Source: Rhizomys pruinosus (Eukaryota; Chordata; Mammalia; Rodentia; Spalacidae). From it: 64,000 nt of DNA. Made by a program: the position numbers and the translations under genes. Positions 55,956 to 64,000 of this stretch are shown here, in pieces. How positions within the stretch are numbered: the first letter of the stretch is position 1; the number at the start of each line of letters is the position of its first letter. Under the pieces are notes generated by a model that saw only the letters and a program-made list of their open reading frames with translations, was not told the DNA's origin and did not search any database. The stretch is taken from contig VZQC01013712.1 of assembly GCA_009823505.1 (NCBI GenBank), forward strand, positions 80,262-144,261. Reading direction: 5' to 3'.

Positions 55956-56502
55956 TTAGACAGAAGTGTCCTGGTCTACATCATTATATTGGCCATTTAA
56001 GTGGTGTGGATCAAGTATGGTATGATGTGTTTTTAAGGTAATCAGCTGAATTGTCCCCAACCTTTCCCTCATGAAGATGACTAGTCTATTTAGTATGCAT
56101 AGTCCTAGGGTAAATAATAATAATAGAATGACGATGGGGCCTAATAAGGTTGAGATCCATGTGGTTAGCCATGGTGATTGATTAAATAGACTTTCAAACC
56201 ATCCTTGACTCTGGTGATTGATTAAATAGACTTTCAAACCATCCTTGACTCTGTTCTCGCTCCCTCTTTCTCTTAGCCAATCCCTCTCTGATACTGGCCA
56301 TAGAGTCCTTTACTATTCTTGAGTGATCTATGTAGAAACAGCATTTTTCCCCCAAGGCTACACACAGTCCTCCTTGTAAGAACAGTAGGTCTAGGCCTCT
56401 GCAGTTCTGTAACACTTCTTCAGCGAGGGAGGTGAGTGACTCCTGGAAGTGGGAAATGGAAGTCTCTAGCCTTTCCAAGTCTGTATCTATAGCTACTCTC
56501 AA
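55956..56502 (-). pseudogene. E3 env transmembrane region
   Basis: Contains the immunosuppressive-like segment with [12 protein letters not shown], a CX6CC motif (CVALGEKCC near 56350-56376), a membrane-proximal Trp-rich part and a long hydrophobic span (STLLGPIVILLLLFTLGL near 56095-56148), then a cytoplasmic tail to 55956. A 40-bp tandem duplication at 56173-56252 puts the two halves out of frame. The fusion-peptide region upstream (56503-56630) is open only in pieces. Confidence 0.9.
56173..56252. repeat. 40-bp tandem duplication in E3 env
   Basis: GGTGATTGATTAAATAGACT... occurs at 56173 and again at 56213 without a change. Forty is not a multiple of three. Confidence 0.97.
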
Positions 56503-56607
56503 GCTATTTTAATGCTGACTTTGGGTTGCAAGTGATGCTATTCCAGTACCTGCCCCAGACAACCCTAACCCCAAGACCACACTAAGGGTAATGGCTGTTA
56601 CTGGCTC

Positions 56608-57668
56608 TCATTTGGCCCTACTAATCCCTGGCACCTGGTACCTTTGTGTAAACTCTCCCTCAGAATGGTAATTGAGTTGGGGTAATAATTGCACTAATAT
56701 GCAATACCCTCTGGTGTTTTTGAGGATTGTGGTGTGCACACAGGCTGTGAGGCCTGTGGAGCATGCCCACCAAGAATGGGAGGAAAGTGCCAAGTATTGG
56801 CCTGGTTCTTCTACAACCATAGTTTGATTACAGAGGTGTCTAGGTATTTTGGCAGAGGGGCTTTTAATACACAGCCCTACTCCTGTCACTTGAGGACGTG
56901 TCAGTCCTTGCTTCTGCCCAGAATTCCTCCTGTATATGTTGGCCTCAGACCCTTTAGTATAGTTTCCTAGGATAGCTATTCCTTCATAATAGGGTGGGGC
57001 AGGGTCATAACAGAGCCAGCAAGACTGGGTTAATTCTGGCCTCGTAGCATTTAGGATATGGTAGGAGGTTTCCAATAAGCTGTACAAGGGATGACGACTG
57101 GGAGATTCTGGGTCCCCCTCCAGGGCAGCAACAGTGGGAGATTGGGTCCCTGGGGTTGACTCAGTTGGGGCCCTCCTTGTTGGTGGCTTAGCAAGAGTAT
57201 TATTATTTTCCCTAAGGACAATGTTGGGTCTTATGGAGACTGAAAGAGGGTGCTGGATCTTTAATTGGATGCGGAACAGCTCTCCCCCATCACCTGGTCC
57301 ACCATAAAGGTTAATGCTCCATAATTTTCCCATTTCCCAATCCATAATCTTTTTCCCTTGGTTAGTGAACTTTATGAGGATGGGATTATGTTGCCCCTTG
57401 GTATTCATTCTACAACTCTCTACCATTCTACCATGATTACCTGGTTGGCATGGTGGATCATTTCCAGTCATCTGTACCAGATCCCCAGTGACAGGGGGTG
57501 ACCAATAAATGTCTCCTGTTCTTACACAGTCCTATGAGGCACAAAAGTAGTCTCCTGCTACTCCGAACTTGTAGTCTCCTACTCCTCCGCACTTATGACT
57601 CTATGACTTGTCCTTAGCCCGGTGGCCCGGGCAGACGTAGAAGTAAGCTTTTTTCAGTTTCATAAAAC
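56608..57668 (-). pseudogene. E3 env surface region, main part
   Basis: A 287-codon open frame (56608-57471) covers most of the surface protein, with a Pro/Thr-rich hinge (near residues 90-115) and CWLC (residues 156-159), and ends near a cleavage-site region. Upstream, near 57640, YVCPGH is recognisable but stop codons follow. CWLC together with CX6CC of the transmembrane part marks a gamma-type env with a labile disulfide. Confidence 0.88.
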
Positions 57669-57676
57669 CATACTCA

Positions 57677-58529
57677 CTCAGGGTTGCTTTAGCTATTCGG
57701 GGTCTTTTGTTTTTCCATATGAATTTAAGGATTTTTTTTCCAAGTCTGTGAAGAGGTTCATAGGGATTTTGACTGGGATTTCGTTGAATCTGTATATCAA
57801 TTTGGGTAAAATGGACATTTTTACTATGTTAATTTTCCCAATCCATGAGCATGGGAGGTCTTTCCATCTTTTGATGTCATTTTTGATCTCCTTCTTCAGG
57901 GGTTTAAAAGTTTTGTTGTAGAGGTCTTTGGTATCTTTGGTTAGGTTTATTCCCAGATATCTTATTATTTTTGAGGCTATTGTGAGTAGGAAGTTCTTCT
58001 TATATTACTATTCTGCAGTAAAGAAAGATGGCATTATGAACTTTGCAGGTAAATGGATGGAGCTCAAAGCCATTATGTTGAATGAAGTAACACAGTCCCA
58101 GAAAGACAAATGGAGAATGGTTTCCCTCATTTGTGGATGCTAGCACCAAATCCCCCAGACGAAAGGCAAGCTGAATGACATTATTGTTATATTTTTGTTT
58201 ATCTGCAAGCAATTATGTTCAATATAATGTGAATCTCTCAACGGGCTCTAGAATCCACCCATCAACAATTCTCAGACTCTGTAATTATGGAATATGGGTG
58301 AAGAATATGTATCTGTATTTTAGAGTAATATAAAATTAATGGAGGAAAATATGAATTCCTAAGCATAAAAAAAAAAAAGACTGAGAGGAAGATGCAGGAC
58401 AGTTATGGCAGAATGCATGTTCTGGGTGGGGTGGGGTGGGGGGGGGGAGGGAAAGGGGAATATGCCAGAACTGAATTGAGAAATGTTGTATGAAATACAC
58501 ACAACATCAATTAAAAAAAATAAACCACT
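57677..58529 (+). mobile_element. twin-primed L1 inserted in E3 env
   Basis: Left part (57677 to about 57994) is L1 ORF2 sequence in reverse (GTTCATAGGGATTTTGACTG, GGTATCTTTGGTTAGGTT). The right part is forward L1 3' sequence (GCAGGTAAATGGATGGAGC, then an A-run, GATGCAGGACAGTTATGGC, G-rich tract, ACATCAATTAAAAAAAA). An 8-bp repeat CATACTCA flanks it (57669-57676, 58530-58537), and the env reading frame is open up to both edges. It shows that the tail shared by the chimeric retroposons belongs to a real L1. Confidence 0.88.
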
Positions 58530-58537
58530 CATACTCA

Positions 58538-58773
58538 AAGAATAGGTTTGCCAGATCAAATCCTAATTCTGGATACCAAGTATTCATGGGGGTGACCTTC
58601 AAGATGGCAACAAGGACTTCCCTTGTGGCTATAGCTGATACCTGCCAGGTAAGATTGAGAGGCTCATGAGGGTTACCTAAGACAGTACCGATCCTTAAAG
58701 TCACTAAAGTCACTAGCATTAGGATCGAGACAGTTTGAGTTTGAGTGGATTGTTGCTTCTGCGGACTCTCCAT
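58538..58773 (-). pseudogene. E3 env N-terminal part
   Basis: An ATG at 58771-58773 starts a hydrophobic signal peptide (VSILMLVTLVTLRIGTVLG) followed by mature-like text with NLTWQVS, an N-glycosylation site at the gamma-type surface N-terminus. In this copy it is in the same frame as the end of pol, whereas intact gammaretroviruses use a different frame, so a frameshift occurred. Confidence 0.85.
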
Positions 58774-59860
58774 TCCAGTGTCATCAGAGTCAGGTGGTCC
58801 TTTTTCCACTGTTAATGGGTCTGCTGGTTTGGCGTGTGAGTGATGTACCCAGGTTGCTATGCCACCAACCTTCAACGCTGTTGGAGTGGCGAGCAGGACG
58901 ACGAAGGGTCCCTTCCACGGAGGTTCAATGCTCCCCTGGTGAAATCTCTTCATATAAACCCAGTATCCTGGTTGGAACCTGTGCAGCAGGCACTGGAACA
59001 CGACCTGCCTCATAAAGAGCACGGAGCTTAGGCCAGACCTGGTTATGGGACCACCGTACAGCAGCCACCTGAAGCAATAAGTCCTTGTCATCTAGGGTAG
59101 AGATCGCCTCTGACTGCAAGGTGGGGAAAATTGGCGGGAGGTTTCCATACATGATTTCAAAGGAGGTGAGGCCTAACTGATAGGGGGAAATTACTTACTC
59201 TAAAAAGGGCAAAGGGGAGGAGCAGCACCCAGTCTCCACCAGTCTCCAGGGCCAATTTAGGCAAGGTCTCTTTTAAAGTTCTATTCATCCTCTCTACCTG
59301 TCCTGAGCTCTGGGGGCAGTAAGGACAATGGAGCTTCCAATCTGCCCCAATGAACTTAGCCACGTCCTGACTTACCTGGGCAACAAAGGCAGGTCCGTTA
59401 TCAGACCAGATTAGGGTGGGGAAGCCATATCTGGGTAGAATTTCTTCAAGAAGCTTCTTTGCCACTATTTTAGCTGTCTCTGTTTTCGTAGGGAATGCTT
59501 CAGTCCACCCTGAAAAAGTGTCCATAAAAACTAGAAGATATTTATACCCATACTATCCAGGTTTTATTTCTGTGAAGTCCACTTCCCAGTAAACCCTGGG
59601 GCACATACAATGCTCCCGGGATCCCATACTTTTGTCTCCACTTTGTGCATTGGTTAATTGTCATGCTTTACAGGCCCTGACAGTTTCCTCAATGACCTGC
59701 CCTTGCATTTCTAAAAGTCATCCTAGAGCTGCATACTGCATCCCTCAATCTTCTGCTTCCCCATATATGTGGCCTGATGGATTTTGAAAATCAGTCTCTT
59801 GGCCAGAGGCATGGGGAGTACTAGCTTCCCATCTGCTGTGTGCCACCATCCTTCAGAAAA
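58774..59860 (-). pseudogene. E3 integrase
   Basis: Core domain in a 122-codon frame (59157-59525): [19 protein letters not shown] with the second catalytic Asp, and GQVERMN with the Glu. The first catalytic Asp region and the zinc-binding N-terminus (59530-59860) are stop-ridden. C-terminal domain in frames at 58925-59152 and 58507-59091 (PPWKGPFVVLL, the GPY/F-type region of gammaretroviral integrases). Confidence 0.88.
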
Positions 59861-59865
59861 CTGGC

Positions 59866-60410
59866 TTAGGGGCAAGTTCTTAGCCCACTTGCAGTCCTCC
59901 TGAGTGTAGGATGGTTTGTCCGCAGTGTTGGGCCTGGCGGCTCTGGTAGGTTTAGTGCTAGAACCTGGGTATCAGGAATCATCTGGGCTACTTCTCTGGC
60001 TGCCTTGTCGGCCAGGCGATTCCTCTCCATGGCGCGGGATTGGCCTTGTTTTTGGTGGCCTGAACAGTGAATGATTGCCACCTGGCGGGGAATATTGCCC
60101 CATGCACATGAGCAGTAGCAAAGGCATATGGACTGTCAGTGTATATATTAACAGTTTGATCTTTCCCCATAATCAATGCCTGAGTCAATGCAATTAGTTC
60201 AGCTCTTTGTGTTGAGGTTCCAGATGGTAAGGCTAACGACCAGATTACCTGGGTGGCTGTGGTTACTGCTGCCCCTGCTTTCTGCATGCCATTCTGTACA
60301 AAACTGCTCCCGTCTGTATACCAAGTTTGGCTAGCCTTGGCGATTGGCTCATCTTGTAGGTCAGGCCTTATACTGTGAACTTGGGCCAGGATGTCCTTGC
60401 AGTCATGCAT
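59866..60410 (-). pseudogene. E3 RNase H
   Basis: [19 protein letters not shown] and [11 protein letters not shown] give three of the catalytic acidic residues in one frame (59988-60410). The fourth region ([12 protein letters not shown]) is in a second frame (59866-60081) after a frameshift. Gamma-type RNase H text. Confidence 0.88.
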
Positions 60411-61600
60411 TGGCCCGGTTGGGTAGAAGCATAGCCAGATTCAGGGACATTGGTGACTGAAATTTTATTTCCCCAGGGTTCATTAATAAAGATTGGAAGT
60501 GGGTCACTCGGGCATTACTGAGCCATCAGTCACGCAGCTGCTTGAGGACCCCTTCGATGGCATGCAGGGTGGTTATTACCAAATTCTGCCCCAAAGTTAA
60601 TTTATCAGCATCTTTTAATAAGAATGCCATGGCTGAGGCTGTCTGCAGGCACGGGGGCCAATCTGATGCCACCAGGTCCTGTTTCTTGGATAGATAAGCC
60701 ACCAGTCTCTTTCACAGTCCCAAAGTTTGCACCAAGACCCTTTGGCCACCCCTTTGTGCTCATCCATGAGCAGGTGGAATGGCTTAGTAATGTCTGGTAG
60801 CCGTAAGGCTGAAGCAGACACTAAGGCCTCCTTCATTCTATCAAAGGCCCGTTGATGTTCATCAGTCCACGAGAAACTTTCAGTCTCCTTGGTGTTGGCA
60901 CATAGGAGCAGTGACAGTTCTGCAAACCTGAGGATCCACAGTATGCAATACCCAGTGGCCCCCGAGAATTCCCTCACCTGTCGAGGGGTCTTTGGGAAGG
61001 GAATATTGAGGATAGTCTCCTTCCTAGCAGCCGATAGCCAGCGTTGACCCTCTTTTAGGACATCCCCCAGGTATGTTACCTCCATCCTGCAGCGTTGCGC
61101 CTTCTTGGTGGAAACCCAATATATATCCTGGGGTAATCTAGTCCAGGTCAACTGTCCACTTATCCCCTCATCCGGTCTGACCCCTCAAAGGTGAAGTACT
61201 CCTGGCTTCTGGGGGCCAAGGGGAAGCTGAAGAAGGCATCCTTCAAGTCCAGTACTGACTACCAAATATGGGTTGGGGTTAGCGTGCTCAGGAGAGTGTA
61301 TGGGTTGGGGACAGTCGGGTGTATGTCTGTCACTCTCTTGTTTACTTCTTTCAAGTCCTGAACTGCTCAGTAGTCTGATGAGTTGGGCTTCTTGACTGGC
61401 AGCAGCGTGGTGTTCCAGGCTGACCCGCATTGCCTCAGTACCACTTCAGCCAGGAGCTTACATATGTGGGAGCTTATGCCTGGCCTCTAGTGGCATGGGG
61501 TACTGCCTCACTCAGGCGGGATCCACTCCAAGTTTGAGTTCCACATACACCAGAGTCCTGTGTTTAGCCAACCCCATCCCTCCAGTCTCAGCCTAGGCTA
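60411..61600 (-). pseudogene. E3 reverse transcriptase with deleted palm
   Basis: The finger region is present in pieces (61185-61600). The frame at 60615-61151 opens with the text that should come just before the palm core (TWTRLPQ) and goes directly into thumb text (KKAQRCRMEVTYLGDVL), so about 70-80 residues including the catalytic YxDD are missing, with no stop at the joint. Connection text (FSWTDEHQRAFDRMKEAL) follows. This is a deletion, not an insertion. Confidence 0.85.
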
Positions 61601-61612
61601 GAGGGTAGTCTT

Positions 61613-62053
61613 TTAGCCATTGTTGCATGTCATCCCTATTAGTGACAGGGGTTTCATGGAAGCAATATTCAGTCTCTGAGGGGCAATCAAAGTCAGAACC
61701 TGGATGGGCTTGCCCATACAGTCCAGGATGTGGGCCCCTTTTTGGTCAAAATGAATCTGGGCTCTCATTTTAGCTAATAAATTCCTGCCTAACAGTGGAT
61801 AGGGGCATTCTGGCAGTACCATAAAGGAATGAGTCACTTGTCCTATTCCCAAATCCACTGTCCACTTGGTAGTCCATGAGCAGAGTCTAGCCCCTGTTGC
61901 CACTTGGATCCAAGTTTTCTTTGACGTCATAGGCCCATCAGCTCTAGTGAGCACAGAATGTTGTGCACCAGTATCAACATGAAATCTCATGGGTCACCCC
62001 TCCACTTTAAGCGTTACCCTGGGCTCGGGGAGGGGGTCTGAACCCCGACCTCC
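61613..62053 (-). pseudogene. E3 protease
   Basis: Keeps the catalytic VDTGAQHSVL (DTG codons at 61967-61975) and the C-terminal PLLGRNLL. One in-frame TGA precedes it at about 61994. The frame is the same as that of gag upstream, which fits expression by stop-codon read-through. Confidence 0.92.
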
Positions 62054-62988
62054 TCAGTCCTCCTCTTCCATAACCAGAACCCTGACCAGAGACTTTTTCT
62101 TAGGGCACTCTCTGGCCCAGTGTCCCTCCTCCTTACAATAGGCACATTGGTTTTTACCCAAGGGGGGATTCTGACCTCTCCTATTTTCTCCTACAGCAAT
62201 ATCTGGTAGCTGAGGCCACCTTTCCTGACAATCAGGGATGCTACTGGTCAGTAACACCTTGGCAAGGTCATGGTTCAGCGCTTTCCCCATCTTTAGTTGC
62301 TTTTCCTCCATGGTGTCCAGGCCATTGTAGACCTCTTTGATTTCTAGCAGGTCTTGCAAAGACTTCTCTCCTAGCCTGACTTGCCTCTGCAGTTTCTTTC
62401 TAATATCTGGTGCTGATTAAAAAAGGCCAAGGCTACCGTCCGAGTTTTCCTCCTGCTCTGGATCTATATGAGTGTACCTCCAGAAGGCCTCTATGATATA
62501 CTCAAGAAAACTAGCCGGGCTTTCATCAAGCATCTGTCTAATGTCATACACTTTGGCCAAATTGGTGGACTGCCAGGGGTGGCTGCCTTGAGACCTGCCA
62601 TCAGAGCTCGGTGGTAACCTTGGAGCTGCCCCTTACCTTCTGCCATATCATAGTCCCATGTTGGTCTCTTAAGGGGGAATCCCTCATCTATGAGGGTGGG
62701 GTTTTGGGTCGGGGTCCCATTATCCCCTGGAATACTCTTCTGGTTTTCCGGGATAATTCTCTCTCACTCCTCTGTGGTAAAAAGGACCTGTAAAAGCTGC
62801 TGGCAGTCATCCCAGGTGGGCTGGTAGGTAAAAAGAACAGTATGTAACAGAACAATAAGGTGCTTAGGGTTCTCAGAGAACTTGTTGTTCTGGGTCTTCT
62901 GTTGTACAAATCAGAGGTTTCAAAGGGCCAGTAATGATTGGGTTGGTTCCTGGCTTGATCAACAGGTCCTGCCGCCTGTAGGGGCAGT
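62054..62988 (-). pseudogene. E3 gag: capsid end and nucleocapsid
   Basis: Nucleocapsid in a 101-codon frame ending in TGA at 62054-62056, with one CCHC knuckle (CAYCKEEGHWAREC, 62105-62146) and basic text. The TGA is followed by GGAGGTCGGGG and a GC-rich stretch as at gammaretroviral gag-pol read-through sites. Capsid text (62160-62988) is recognisable but has several stops. Confidence 0.9.
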
Positions 62989-63395
62989 GTTCTAGTTTCT
63001 CTTCCATTGCTTTGACAAAACGCTCTGACCGACACCAACTTGGGGAGGAAAGGGTTTATTCAGCTCACATTTCCTGAGTCACAGTTCATCACTTAGGGAG
63101 CCCAAGGCAGGAACTCAGGGCAGGAACCTGGAGGCAGGAGTTGAAGCACAGGCCATGGAGGAATGCTGTTCACTGGCTTGCTCCCCTGGCCCATGCCCAG
63201 CCTGCCCTCTTATATGGTACACAACAACCTGCCCAGGGTGGCACCACCCATAGTGGGCTGGGCACTCCCACATTGCTCAGCAATCAAGACAATACTCCAC
63301 AGACGTGGCCACAGGCCAGTCCAATGGAGCCAATTCCCCAGTTGAGGCTCCCTCAACCCAGGTGTGTCAAGTTGACACCAAAACTATCCAGGACA
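62989..63395 (+). repeat. rodent interspersed repeat inserted in E3 gag
   Basis: TGTTCTAGTTTCTCTTCCATTGC ... GTCAAGTTGACACC ... GGACA, about 407 bp, TG...CA. Same general family as 25111-25690. It interrupts capsid. I could not find a convincing target duplication. Confidence 0.7.
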
Positions 63396-64000
63396 GGCTG
63401 GATGGTCAAATCAGCAACAGGGTGTTGTTCCGGCTTCACAGCTCGGAGGCTGCAGGTTTTCCCCATATGTCCGTCTTGGTTATGAGGGGTGGGGGTGGTC
63501 GGGGTTGCTTCACGGAGGTCCTGCCTGGGCACTGCAGGTCTGTAGGGAGGGGGTGGAAAGAGGATATCCTCGGGGGTACTGTCCTGCTAGACAGGGTAGA
63601 GGGGGTTCGATGGAGAGTGGGCCTTAGGAGGGTCCCGATCGATCTCTGACAGCCAAGATCGAGGACTCAGGCTCCTCTGAGGCAGGAGGTTGAGGAGGAG
63701 CTAACGGGGAAGAGAGAGGATTAGAAATGGGGGGTGGGGTTAGTGGTGGGGCTAGAAGTGGGAAGCAGTGGGAGAAATGGCTTGATCCAGGGAAAGGGTC
63801 TGGTGACCAAAGTCTTCCAGACCAACATGTAAGTAATCTGATCTGGGCTCTTGTGCTGCTGCTGACAGATCTCATCCTCCACCTGAGCAATCGAAGGAAA
63901 GTGAAAAGAGCACTCTGCTGGCCAACCGACCCTAAATAAGGGCCACTCCTCTCTACAAAAGCCAGCCATCTTTCCTTTTCTAACATCCACTGACACGTAC
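63396..64000 (-). pseudogene. E3 gag: matrix, p12-like region and capsid start
   Basis: At the right edge a 91-codon frame (63721-63996) reads as gamma-type matrix (FCREEWPLFRVGWP, PDQITYMLVWKTLV). A Pro-rich stretch (63640-63740; PPLTPPPISNP) follows as in the p12 domain, then early capsid with stops near 63420-63560. The gag start and 5' LTR would be to the right of the window. Confidence 0.85.

Larger units (their letters stand above)
55119..64000 (-). mobile_element. E3: gammaretrovirus-like ERV, 5' end off the window
   Basis: Minus-strand provirus: gag from the right edge to 62054, protease 61613-61990, RT, RNase H, integrase, env (58773 down to 55956) and a 3' LTR. The 5' LTR and gag start lie beyond 64000. 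All domains have gammaretroviral wording. Inactivated by many stops and frameshifts, deletion of the RT palm, a 40-bp duplication in env, an L1 insertion in env and a repeat inserted in gag. Confidence 0.93.

Noticed and set aside
57622..57921. 99-codon + strand frame
   Set aside because: It is the reverse strand of L1 ORF2 within the inverted part of the L1 insertion.

Overview
This window looks like intergenic DNA from a muroid rodent. It is packed with B1, B2 and ID-type SINEs, rodent-type L1 pieces, MaLR-type LTRs and several old endogenous retroviruses (ERVs). I found no host protein-coding gene, tRNA gene, rRNA or CRISPR. The scarcity of clear ID elements and the diverged B1/B2 sequences would fit a cricetid (vole, hamster or deer mouse) better than a house mouse, but that is inference.

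Left part (1-26 kb): a 50-bp minisatellite with 150-bp higher-order structure (1-398) is followed by SINE-rich DNA. There is a twin-primed chimeric retroposon at 7.1-7.8 kb, a head-to-head pair of L1-tailed retroposons (11.1/12.9 kb), a 350-bp tandem duplication (13.8-14.6 kb), a MaLR-like element with a 186-codon open frame (14.6-16.4 kb), a solo MaLR LTR with a 5-bp duplication (17.2 kb), a 5' L1 fragment (19-20.1 kb), G-poor low-complexity DNA (20.1-21.1 and 24.8-26 kb), a U6 snRNA pseudogene (23.5 kb) and a three-copy tandem repeat (23.95-24.4 kb).

Middle (26.4-48 kb): element E2 (26377-31172, + strand) is a decayed gammaretrovirus-like ERV with paired LTRs, a 5-bp target duplication and a tRNA-Ile-type primer site. 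Then comes a deep nest. One B2 SINE (31610-47975) is split by ERV E1 (LTRs 31702-31967 and 47570-47837, 6-bp duplication AACAAC). E1 in turn holds three copies of a chimeric retroposon, a second ERV (E4, minus strand, 33785-40510) and smaller insertions. E4 combines a betaretrovirus-like gag-pro-pol with a gammaretrovirus-like env, and its pol carries a B2.

Right part (48-64 kb): a solo MaLR LTR, an LTR-bounded element E5 (49823-53696), a solo E2-family LTR (53734-54081), a solo gamma-type LTR (54730-55077), and gammaretrovirus-like ERV E3 (minus strand, about 55119 to beyond the right edge). E3 lacks the catalytic palm of reverse transcriptase, has a 40-bp duplication in its transmembrane env region, and has an inverted L1 inside env. 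All retroviral genes seen here are broken.

The most novel signal is the chimeric retroposon family. Its body resembles the 3' internal part of E1 and is fused to an L1-type 3' tail. It was mobilised by L1 machinery, as shown by target duplications of 13-17 bp, variable 5' ends, A-tails, one twin-primed copy, one copy with a likely 3' transduction and one with a CpG-rich 5' segment that may be a spliced exon. The logic resembles primate SVA elements.
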